Source: Cynocephalus volans
Taxonomy: Eukaryota > Chordata > Mammalia > Dermoptera > Cynocephalidae
Direction of reading: 5' to 3'
Assembly (NCBI RefSeq): GCF_027409185.1
Contig: NC_084474.1
Coordinates: 89,457,005 to 89,521,004, forward strand
Length of the DNA stretch: 64,000 nt
Shown: in pieces, positions 55,430 through 64,000 of the stretch
Numbering within the stretch: position 1 is the first letter of the stretch
Layout: the number at the start of each line of letters is the position of its first letter
Position numbers and translations under genes: made by a program
Notes under the pieces: model-generated
Seen by the model: the letters and a program-made list of their open reading frames with translations, nothing else
What the model was told of the DNA's origin: nothing
Database searches by the model: none

Positions 55430-55850
55430 TCATTGGTTCTGAGTAATAGAAAACTCAAAATAAGAGTGACTTCTATAGGGTAGAGATTTCTTTCTTGTTG
55501 TGTTATACATAAGTGGTCTAGAGCTAGTATGGTGGTGGTTCTGTAATTATCAGGGACCCAAGATTCTACCATATTACTGTTTTATTTTTCTCAATTCATA
55601 GCTTCCAGCTCAAGATCAAGATGGCTATTTCAGCCCAACCAGAAAATCTGGATCTCAATTAGCAGAAGAACAAAGGGATATGGAAGGCACACATAGAATA
55701 TTCATTTGCTTGTTTGCTTATTTTATATACGCCCCCACATCTCTTTCTACTGGGGTTTAGGCTCTGTGTTAGATCTATAGGAATCACGTTAGTCAGTTGG
55801 AACTGACTCTGTAGATGAGTGGTTAGAATTTACATACATTCACATTCAGT
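55430..55850 (+). mobile_element. Unnamed old interspersed repeat (weak)
   Basis: GGTTCTGAGTAATAGAAAACTC, GAGATTTCTTTCTTG, GGTGGTTCTGTAATTATCAGGGACCCAAGATTC and CAGCTCAAGATCAAGATGGCTATTTCAGCC follow the same block order as 16800-17235. Family not named. Confidence 0.33.
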
Positions 55851-55904
55851 TATATCAACATTTATACATAGTAGATTGAGTGTTGAGAGTGAAGCAGAAA
55901 GCAG

Positions 55905-57415
55905 TATCAAAAGTGAGTCTTGAGTTTCTCATACATCTTTGATATTAACTGCTTGTCAAATGTATAGTTTGCAAATGTTTTCTTCCATTCTGTAGGTTGT
56001 CTCTTCACTCTGTTCATTGTTCCTTTTGCTCTGCAGGAGCTTTTAAGTTTGATGTAATCACAGTTGTCTATTTTTGCTTTGGTTGCTTGTGCTTTTGAGG
56101 TCTTATCCAAAAATCTTTGCCCAGACCAATATAAGGAAGCATTCTCTCTGCATTTTCTTTTAGCAATGTCATGGCTTCAGGCCTTACATTTAAATCTTTA
56201 ATACACTGAGAGTGAATTTTTGTTTATGGTGAGAGATAAGGGTTTATTTTCATTCTTCTGCATGTGGATATTTAGTTTTCCCAACATCATTTACTGAAGA
56301 GACTATCATTTTTACAGTGTGTGCCCTTGACACCTTTGTCAAAAATAAGTTGGTGATAAATGTGTGGATTCATTTCTGCACTATTTTGTTCCATTTGGTC
56401 TATGTGTCTGCTTAAAAAACTAAGCAAAAAAAAACCCTCCCAAATAAGCTGATGTAAAAATGAGCAAAATACTTAAGTAGGCATTTCTCAAAAGAAGACA
56501 TACAGGTGTACAAAAAAATGTTCAACATCGTGAATCATCAGGGAAATGAAAATCAAATCACAATGAAATATTACCTCAACCCAGTGAACAGCTATTATCA
56601 AAAAGACAAAAGATAGGAAGTGTTGACAGGAATGTGATGAAAAGGGAACATTTATACACTTTTTGTGAGAATGTAAATCAGTATAGTCATTACAGGAAAA
56701 CAGTGTGGTGATTCCTCAAAAAATTAAAAATAGAACTACATATGATTTAGCTATCCCACTACTGGGTATGAATCCTAAGCAAATAAAATCAATATGTTGA
56801 AGAGACATCTGCACTCCCATGTTTATTGTAGCATTAATCACAATAGCCAAGATATGGAATCAACCTAGGTGTCCATCACCAATGAGAGGATAAAGAAAAT
56901 GTGTTATATATACACCATGAAATGCTATTTAGCCATAAAAAAGAATAAGATCCTGTAATTTGAGACAACATGGTTAAACTTGGAGGAGATTATGTGAAGT
57001 GCAATAAACCATCACAGGAGGATAAGTATTACATAATGTTACTCATATGTGGAATCTAAAAAAGTTGATCTCATAGTAGAGAGTAGAATAGTGGTTAGCA
57101 GGAGCTGTGGTATTAAGGGCAGAAGAGGAGATGAGAACAGGTTGGTTAATGGATACATAATTACAGTTCAATAGGAGAAATAAATTTTAAGAGACCTACT
57201 GTACAGCAAGGTGACTAAAGCAATTACGATTTATTGCATTCTTGAAAATGTAGAAAGTAGATGCTATGTGCTTTTATCACAAAATGATGACTATTTGAGG
57301 TAATGTACCTGTTAGTTAGATTTAGCCATTTCACAATGTATGTATACTTCAAAATTTCATGTTGTACACATTAAAAAATACAATGCAATCTGTCAATTAA
57401 AAAACCAAAAATAAT
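55905..57415 (+). mobile_element. L1 with 5' inversion (long inverted part)
   Basis: 55905 to about 56411 is reversed ORF2 (TTCTTCCATTCTGTAGGTTGTC, GATGTAATCACAGTTGTC, AATCTTTGCCCAGACC, GTTTTCCCAACATCATTTACTGAAG, TTGGTCTATGTGTCTG). From about 56412 to 57415 the sense strand continues (GGCATTTCTCAAAAGAAGACATACAG, TTCAACATCGTGAATCATCAGGG, CCCACTACTGGGTATGAATCC, GGATAAAGAAAATG, GTTGATCTCATAGTAG, ending AATTAAAAAACC). The join keeps the L1 order with almost no missing sequence, as in twin priming. Flanking repeats AAAAGTGAGTC / AAAAATAGTC are only a weak match. Confidence 0.9.
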
Positions 57416-57997
57416 ATTAGCGCTTAAAAATAGTCGTGATTTCTAATTTATGTAGCCCACCATGTACATAGCAGAATCTTTAGAAAGCCAGGCTTGGTGG
57501 TAATGATCACACATTTGATTTTGAATATGCTAGTCTGAGGTGCTTTTCAAGAATTTAAGAAAATGGCAGGTGATCAGGAGCTCAGAGGAGCAGTCTGGGG
57601 TTATAAACAGAAATGTAAGTGATATCAGCATAAAGAGGGTAATTGAACCATGCTGATTTACAGCATACCTTTGGGCAAATATATAAAACAAGAAGTGAAG
57701 AGGGTCCAGTTAGGTATCTGACTGTTCACCTGCACTCCATTGAACTAGCTGCCCCACAGTCACCCTCACCTTTAACTTTAATCATGATCTCAGTAGTGCA
57801 AACAGAGAACATGCTGCCCTCGGATTCCTTGGCATCCTACAACTGGCATATATTAGATATTTAGTCATTCTTGCTCAGCTTATCTGACTTGGTTCATTTC
57901 AGCCCATATTTATGAGTAGGTTGTTATAGCTGTAGTACTGTACCCAGTAGGTTACTATAATAATGTACTTATAGATAAGTAACAAAACACCATCCCT
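57416..57997. other. No gene seen; unassigned DNA
   Basis: No gene or named repeat supported. Confidence 0.45.
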
Positions 57998-58900
57998 GAA
58001 AAATGTCTATTCAGCTCCTTTGCCCATTTTTTGATGGGGTTATTTGTGTTTTTACTGTATAATTGCTTGAGGTCTATGTATATTCTGGATATTAATCCCT
58101 TGTCAGATGCATACTTAGCAAAAATTTTCTCCCACTCTGTAGGTTGTCACTTCACTCTCTTGATTGTCTCCTTTGCTGTGCCAAAGACATACAAATGGCC
58201 AACAGCTACATGAAAAAATGCTCAATATCACTAGTCATCAGGGCAATGCAAAGTAAAACTACATTGAGGTACTACCTCACCCCAGTTAGACTGGCTTTGA
58301 TCAAAAAGATGGTGAATAACAAATGCTGGTGAGGGTGAGGAGAGAAGGGAATAATCCTACACTGTTGGTGGGACTGTAAATTAGTACAATCACTATGGAA
58401 AACAGTATGGGGGTTGCTCAAACAACTACACATAGATCCTCCATATGATCCAGCAATCCCACTTCTGGGTATATACCCAGAGGAATAGAAATTATCATGT
58501 TGAAGGGATACCTGCACTTCCATGTTTATCACAGCTATGTTTACAATAGCCAAGATATGGAACCAACCTAAATGTCCATCGATGGATGATTGGATAAGGA
58601 AACTGTGGTATATATACACCATGGAATACTACTCCACCATAAAAAAGAATGAAATACTCCCATTTGCAACAACATGGATGAGCCTGGAGAAGCCTATCTT
58701 GAGTGAAATAAGCAAAGCATAGAGGGATAAATACTGCATCTACTCACTCATAAGTGGGAGCTAAGAGAGAAAGAAGGAAGGAAAGAAAGACCACAGTAGT
58801 GAATTGGTCTTGCAGAGGGAGAGAGCATTCCTTGGGCTACAAAGCGGAGTGGGGTGGGGGTGGGGGAGGGGGACATTCACTTTTGTAAGTGGATAAGACA
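57998..58900 (+). mobile_element. L1 with 5' inversion, well preserved
   Basis: 57998 to about 58181 is reversed ORF2 (CAGCTCCTTTGCCCATTTTTTGATGGGG, CCCTTGTCAGATGCATAC, TCTCCCACTCTGTAGGTTGTC). Sense L1 follows (AAAGACATACAAATGGCCAACAG, CTCAATATCACTAGTCATCAGGG, TGTTGGTGGGACTGTAAATTAG, CCACTTCTGGGTATATACCCAGAG, ATGGAATACTACTCCACC), then 3' UTR with a short GAAA/GGAA run and a G-rich tract (58852-58872). The least diverged L1 in the window; its 3' end after about 58900 is unclear. Confidence 0.9.
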
Positions 58901-59523
58901 CCTATTATTATTTACATTTGACAAATAAACATGTGAAGTATTTCAGATCTCTGACCTAGTAGTAAAAGCTATATTTTAATGAATTTTGTATTATTATTTA
59001 AGTAATCTCCACTACATTATGGCTAGTAGTAGGTATGGTTATTGCTAGAAAACAAAACAATAGGCTTGATATTTCAGGCATGTTAGACTTCAGCACACTG
59101 GAGAAAGCCTTGAAAGTTGATTTCACTGTGAAATTTCAAGATGTGCATAAACATTATCTCCTAATTCATGAAGAAAAATGTTCAGAGTAAAAATATTAAG
59201 CACAGAACTAAATCAATAAATAATTAGAAAAACAAATCATTTAAAAAAGAAAAAAAAGAAAAAATAACAGAATTGGCTTTCTGGTCAAAGTTTTATATGA
59301 ACACAAGTTTCCAACTTTAATGTCTCAAGGATTCATGTTTTGGATACAATTTGAAATGTATTTGATGTGACTATTTAAGAAACTGCTGCTAGAGAGGTTG
59401 GAAAATATCTATAAATATCTAATAAAGCCTGGCAAATTTGGTGATAGCACAAGCCTCAATAAATAATTTCCCAAAGGCTGACTAAAGGTCTTATATGTTC
59501 CTTGGTGAATGTAGAATGATGAG
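58901..59523. other. No gene seen; unassigned DNA
   Basis: AT-rich. The first part may still be diverged L1 3' UTR. Otherwise nothing is recognised. Confidence 0.45.
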
Positions 59524-59913
59524 TGTATTAGTCTGTTTCTGTTGCTTATAATAAAATACTCTTAAGTGAGTACTTTGTAAAAAAATGAAATTTATTGTTT
59601 ACAGTTTTGGAGACTGGGAAGCCCAAAGTCTAGGGAAGATATCTGGTGAGGGTCTTCTTTGGTGGTGACACAGTGTATCACATTGCAAGAAAGGCAAGAG
59701 CAGAGAGAGAGACAGACTCTTACATGCTTTCCTTTTAAACCCTCAGAGCCAGGCCCATGACCATTATTAATTATTTCCCTACAGTACGGTCCTACAATCT
59801 ACTTACTTCTTCAAGGCTCCACCTTTCAATTACCATAATAGGATTTCCCACCCTTAACAGTTACAGTGGAGATAAAGCTCCAATAACTTTGGGGGGTCAT
59901 TCAATCCACTACA
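59524..59913 (-). mobile_element. MaLR-type solo LTR, antisense (copy F)
   Basis: The plus strand opens TGTATTAGTCTGTTTCTGTTG and closes GGGGGTCATTCAATCCACTACA. It carries GGTGAGGGTCTTC, ACCATTATTAATTATTTCC and CACCTTTCAATTACCATAATAGG. The 5-bp flanks ATGAG and GTGAG are a plausible target duplication. Closest by eye to copies A and B. Confidence 0.78.
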
Positions 59914-60469
59914 GTGAGGAATAGATACAATTTAGCATAATATCTGTATTGCACACTTTATGTAGTATTTAGACTCAGAATTTTAGATTGTATACCAAGT
60001 ACAAAATCATAATATAAAAATTAAGAAATACAAGTGCTAAAGAATTAACATAGCAATCGAAATGGAATCAGCTCCAGTTAGCAGTTAAAAAAATAAAGGC
60101 AGTTATCATAAACATTCTGGAAGAGATGCAGAAAATAAAGATATTTGGTAAACAACTATGAAACTAAATGATTAGATAAGCAGATGCTGAGCTACATTTA
60201 AAAAAATAAAAATAAATAAATAAAATAATATTTTTAAAGAGAAGTTACAAATGTGAAATATTTTGAGGGTAACATCAAAGATTTTAAAACAGCTTGGATA
60301 ATAATTTATAAGAATTATATTTTTGGTTTTATATACAATTATGTAATACAGAGAACTGAGAAGAGAATCAGATTGCTGAGGCAGGTGCATAAACTTTTGC
60401 AGGTGGTTTTTTTTTTTTTTTTCCTCCATTCACCAAGTGATCTGGTATTCATAGGGCAATACTTTGCAA
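59914..60469. other. No gene seen; T-tract
   Basis: AT-rich, with an AATA-rich run at 60199-60232 and a T17 tract near 60405-60422. No gene. Confidence 0.45.
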
Positions 60470-60650
60470 TGGAACTTTCTGCAATAATGGGAATGTTCTA
60501 TATCTGTGCTGTCAAATATGGAAACTGGAGACACATGAGGCTTGTGAGCAAGTGAAATGCAGGCAGTGTGACTAAGAAACTAAATTTGTAATTTTATTTA
60601 ACTTTAATTTATTTAAATTTAAGTACACATGTATCTAGTAACTATATGCA
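60470..60650 (+). mobile_element. DNA transposon fragment, hAT-like (weak)
   Basis: GTTCTATATCTGTGCTGTCAAATATGG, CACATGAGGCTTGTGAGCAAGTGAAATG, GTGTGACTAAGAAACTAAATTTG and TTAATTTATTTAAATTTAAG match, in order, a widespread mammalian non-autonomous DNA transposon. The name is not certain. Only one end is visible. Confidence 0.5.
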
Positions 60651-61188
60651 CAGCCCTAAGGGGTACAGAAATATAACAGCATACTAATTAAGAAGCTCAT
60701 ATCTACAGTTTTAAATCTTCCAAGCAAGAGATTATAGCTAAAATATTTGAATAGTGGAAAGGCCAATAAAACAAAATTGTAAGAAATAATTGAGAAAGGA
60801 TCTTTTGCTGTGAATCCTGATATCCAAGTACTCTGTGTCCCCAAAAAGAAGAAACTAAATTCATTCTAAAGGAACATAAAATCATCATAAATCTTAAGTT
60901 AATGTCAGAAATAATTTTGTTAACACACAATCTGGATATAAAAAATAAGTGGGCACACAGGAAGAAAGCCAATATGATTTAAAAAATTAAAATTAAAAAA
61001 TAAAACCTAGCATAAAACACACAAAAATAGAAATAAACAAGCAGGGCTACTGATATGAAATTGTGACAGATACAATTTAAATTAATTGCAAAAGAGCAAA
61101 GTGAGAAAATTCTAAGATTCATACACTTTGAGGTGTAAAAATAGAATAAAAGAACACAACATTTCAGAATTAATGTTTGAAGATAAAG

Positions 61189-61598
61189 TGTAGCAGTCCA
61201 TTTCTGTTGTTTATAATGGAATACTTAAAGTGGGTAATTTATAAAGAAATAAAATTTATTTCTTACAGTTTTGGTGGCTGGGAAGTCCGCAGATGGTGGG
61301 GTGCAACCAGTGAGGGTCTTATTCCTATTGTGAACTCTCTGCAGTTTTGCAGGATGTCACATGGTGAAAGAAGGCATGAGCAGGAGAGAGCTAATCTCAC
61401 TTGCACTCCTTTTAAAACCAACAGAACCACACCCATTATTTCATAAATGGATCAATCCATTAACAAGGACACAGTCCTCACAATCTAATCACCTCTTAAA
61501 GGTCCCTCCTCTCAATTACCACAATTGGATTTCCCACACTCTTAGCACTGTTAAAATGGGGATCAAGTTTCCCCATCTTGGGGGGACACATTTGTCAC
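61189..61598 (-). mobile_element. MaLR-type solo LTR, antisense (copy G)
   Basis: The plus strand opens TGTAGCAGTCCATTTCTGTTG and closes GGGGGGACACATTTGTCACA. Shared blocks are GGGTAATTTATAAAG, TTACAGTTTTGGTGGCTGGGAAGTCC, CCATTATTTCATAAATGGATCAATCC and AATCACCTCTTAAAGG. It interrupts old L1 sequence and is thus younger than it. Most similar to copy D. Confidence 0.75.
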
Positions 61599-62612
61599 AT
61601 AGAAAATAGTGTCTTGGTTCCAAAAAGTAGAGGAAACTATTCAAACTCTGCACTCAGAAAGCCTACAGACCCCAAAATAAATAAATACAAATAAAATAGC
61701 ACTTGAATACATAATATTAAAACTACTAAACTACTAACAAAAAGTAAACTTATTAAAACCAAATGTTTAAAAAAGGTACAAACGATCCTCAAAGATGTAA
61801 CACTGAAGTTGACAGCTGAATTTTTAACTGACAAAGAACATCAGAAGACAATATAAACATATTTTAAAGTTAGAAAAAAAATGCCAATTTAGAATTCTAT
61901 ACACATTAAAATATATTCTATAAATAAAGGTAAATAGGGCCATTTTATACAAACAAACATTGAGACATTCTGTCACTACAAAGTTGTTCTAAATTACTAA
62001 AGAAAAAATGAACTAGAAAAACAAATATTGTCTATTACATGAATATTGTCTATTATGTTTCCAATATAAAAATCTGAAGAACAGGGATTCAGAAATGTTT
62101 ATATTAAAATAATTCTTTAAAAGACCATTGAAAAGTAACAATAAAGTTATCAACAAAAATCATGAGTACAAATAGAATTTAATGAAAAATAATTACTATA
62201 GATAAAGAGGAACACATCAAAATAGAATTTTTATTTTTCAAAGAAGGTAAAAAATTATATTCTAAAAAATTGTAGTGACATTCCATGCAATTTAATCAAG
62301 TAAGCATTCCAAAGCACTGCCATCTTAATAGAGAATGCTTAGAGAATGTTATGATTGAACTTATAATCAGCACAAAATAAAAGCACACGTCAAAGTTATT
62401 AAATGAATGAATCAGATTTTCAAAATACATTGTTTCAACCAATAAAAAACAGCTAAATCTCTTCCTCTTTCTCTTTCTCTCTCAATATATTTAAAAGGGA
62501 ATACATGGTGTTAAAGGCAATGATTATAAAAGAAGAAAATATTAGTGAGTTATTCATCTAACTAGAAATTAGAAAAAGAAGCAGAAATTTAATGTTAAGA
62601 AGTAGAAATAAG

Positions 62613-62643
62613 GTGATGATGATGATGATGATAATGATGATAA
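62613..62643 (+). repeat. (GAT)n microsatellite
   Basis: About nine GAT-type units with two AAT interruptions. Confidence 0.9.
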
Positions 62644-63164
62644 ATAATAGCAGACATTAGAGAGACAAAATAAATGCTATAAAGTCAAAAGTACCAAAAA
62701 TGCTTTTTCTTCCTAAAAACTAATAAAAAAAACTCTTTAAAATTAATCAGTCCAAAAAAAGTTACAAAAGTCCTTATCAGGGGTAAAATCATTAAGTCAT
62801 TTAAAAGCATGGACTTCATTACAAAATCTATACATGTTAAAACGCTAGTAAGAGTTTTATAAATTATTGCATGCAAATATGTTTGGAAATTTAGGAAATA
62901 AACCCCAGATAATAAATTTTATCAAAACTGACAAAAGAATTATTTTTAAAACAAAATGTGAACATCCCATAATAAAATTCACACATAACAAAAAATAATT
63001 TTGTCAGTTTTAAAACTCTTTTTGAAAAGAAAACAGAATACTTAGTCTTCAGCAATAACCTGATAAAGACCAGAAAAGGACATTATAAATAAGTAAAAAT
63101 TTAGACCAATGATATCTGCACACATTAAAATAAAATCTGTAATAAAACATTAGCTCCAGTTACT

Positions 63165-64000
63165 ACATTCAATATCATGTAAAATAGGAGCAATGAGAGT
63201 GGGCATCCTTGTTTTCTTGTTCTTAATGGAAAAGCTTTCAGCTTTTCTCCATTCAGGATGATATTAGCTGTGGGTATGTCACATACGGCCTTTATTGTGT
63301 TGAGATACTTTCTATACCTAATTTTCTGAGAGTCTTTATCATAAAATGGTATTCAATTTTGTAAAATGCTTTTTTTTGGCATCTATTGCTATAATAATAT
63401 GGTTTTTATCCTTGATTTGATTGATGTGGTGTATCATTTTTATTGACTTGCATATGTTGAACTATCCTTGCATTCCTGAAATGAATCCACTTGCTCATGG
63501 TGTATAATTTTTTGATGTGTTGCTATATTCTGATTGCTAATATTGTGGTTAGGGATTTTTGCATATATGTTCATCAGAGGTATAAGCCTGTAGTTTTCAA
63601 TTTTTATTGTATCTTTGCCTGGTTTTACTATCAGGGTGATGCTGATTTCATAGAATGATTTTGGGAGAATGGCCTTTTGTTCAATTTTTTGGGATACTTT
63701 GAAGAGAATTGACACTTCCTCTTTTAAGGTTTGGTAAAATTTAACTGAAAAGCCATCTGGTCCTGTCCTTTTCTTTGTTGAAAGCCTGCTGATTATTGCT
63801 TCAATCTCATTGCTTGTTATTCATCTGTTCAAATTTTATGTTTCTCCTTTGCTCAGTTTTGGTAGTACATATGTGTCCAAAAGCTTATCCATTTCATCCA
63901 GGTTTTCAAATCTGTTGACATAGAGTTGTTCATAATAATCTCTAATGATTCTTTCTATTTCTGTGGTATTGTTTATAATGTAACCTTTTTCATTTCTGAG
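63165..64000 (-). mobile_element. L1 ORF2 reverse-transcriptase part, antisense, runs off the edge
   Basis: Reverse-complement ORF2: AGTGGGCATCCTTGTTTTC, GATGATATTAGCTGTGGG, ATGGTGTATAATTTTTTGATGTG, ATCTTTGCCTGGTTTTACTATCAGGGTGATGC, CATCTGGTCCTGTCCTTTTC and TTTCATCCAGGTTTTC. The minus frame 63715-63440 keeps an RT-like stretch (KPGKDTIKIENYRLIPLMN) with L1-typical order. The open frame is short, so the copy is probably inactive. It continues past 64000. Confidence 0.88.

Larger units (their letters stand above)
60690..63160 (+). mobile_element. Old L1 5' half, sense, split by MaLR LTR
   Basis: L1M-like 5' region. 61620-62000 carries AACATCAGAAGACAATATAAAC, TTTAGAATTCTATACACATTAAAATATATTC and ACATTGAGACATTCTGTCAC in the order found upstream of L1 ORF2. 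63040-63160 resembles the start of the reverse-transcriptase region (AATAACCTGATAAAGACC...TTTAGACCAATGATATC). The part at 60690-61185 is less certain. The LTR at 61189-61598 lies inside it. All frames are broken. Confidence 0.55.

Noticed and set aside
1-64000. CRISPR arrays, operons, ribosome-binding sites, phage or plasmid features
   Set aside because: The content is eukaryotic interspersed repeats throughout. No regularly spaced repeats or bacterial gene organisation is seen.

Overview
This window looks like mammalian, gene-poor, AT-rich DNA, intergenic or deep intronic. No functional protein-coding gene, tRNA, rRNA or CRISPR array can be supported. Almost every open frame is short and falls in transposon remains or non-coding sequence. 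The organism is most likely a colugo (Dermoptera, e.g. Galeopterus). The basis is three tRNA-Ile-like SINEs (18196-18453, 16609-16743, 33441-33612) whose monomer and dimer layout and body match my memory of the dermopteran CYN family. No search was possible. Boundaries of old repeats were set by eye and may be off by tens of bases. Subfamily names are given only where recognised.

Layout. 1-20 kb: a relic landscape of MIR and L2, a hAT-type element, an MLT1 LTR, and several related MaLR-type LTRs all on the minus strand. The first two CYN insertions also lie here; one splits a MIR. 20-25.4 kb: an ORF2 fragment, then an inverted duplication with arms of about 550 bp (21748-23838 and 24849-25394). 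The left arm is split by a processed PTGES3 (p23 co-chaperone) pseudogene with a 15-bp target-site duplication. The right arm keeps the unoccupied target site. An old L1 3' end fills the spacer and runs into the right arm. 26.4-28.4 kb: decayed ERVL pol on the minus strand, interrupted by a different LTR-like insertion.

30-44 kb: mostly unassigned DNA with MIR copies, a sense MaLR LTR, a CYN dimer, and a Tigger-type DNA transposon carrying a nested 523-bp LTR (34499-35021). 44-64 kb: L1-rich. It holds several antisense L1 pieces, three L1 copies with 5' inversions (50613-51846, 55905-57415, 57998-58900), one ERV-type LTR, a fragment of the same LTR family, two more MaLR LTRs, and an L1 that runs off the right edge.

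There are no cooperating genes. What can be read is the insertion history: nested elements, target-site duplications, 5'-inverted L1s, a retrocopy and its empty paralogous site, and simple repeats growing inside L1 tails.
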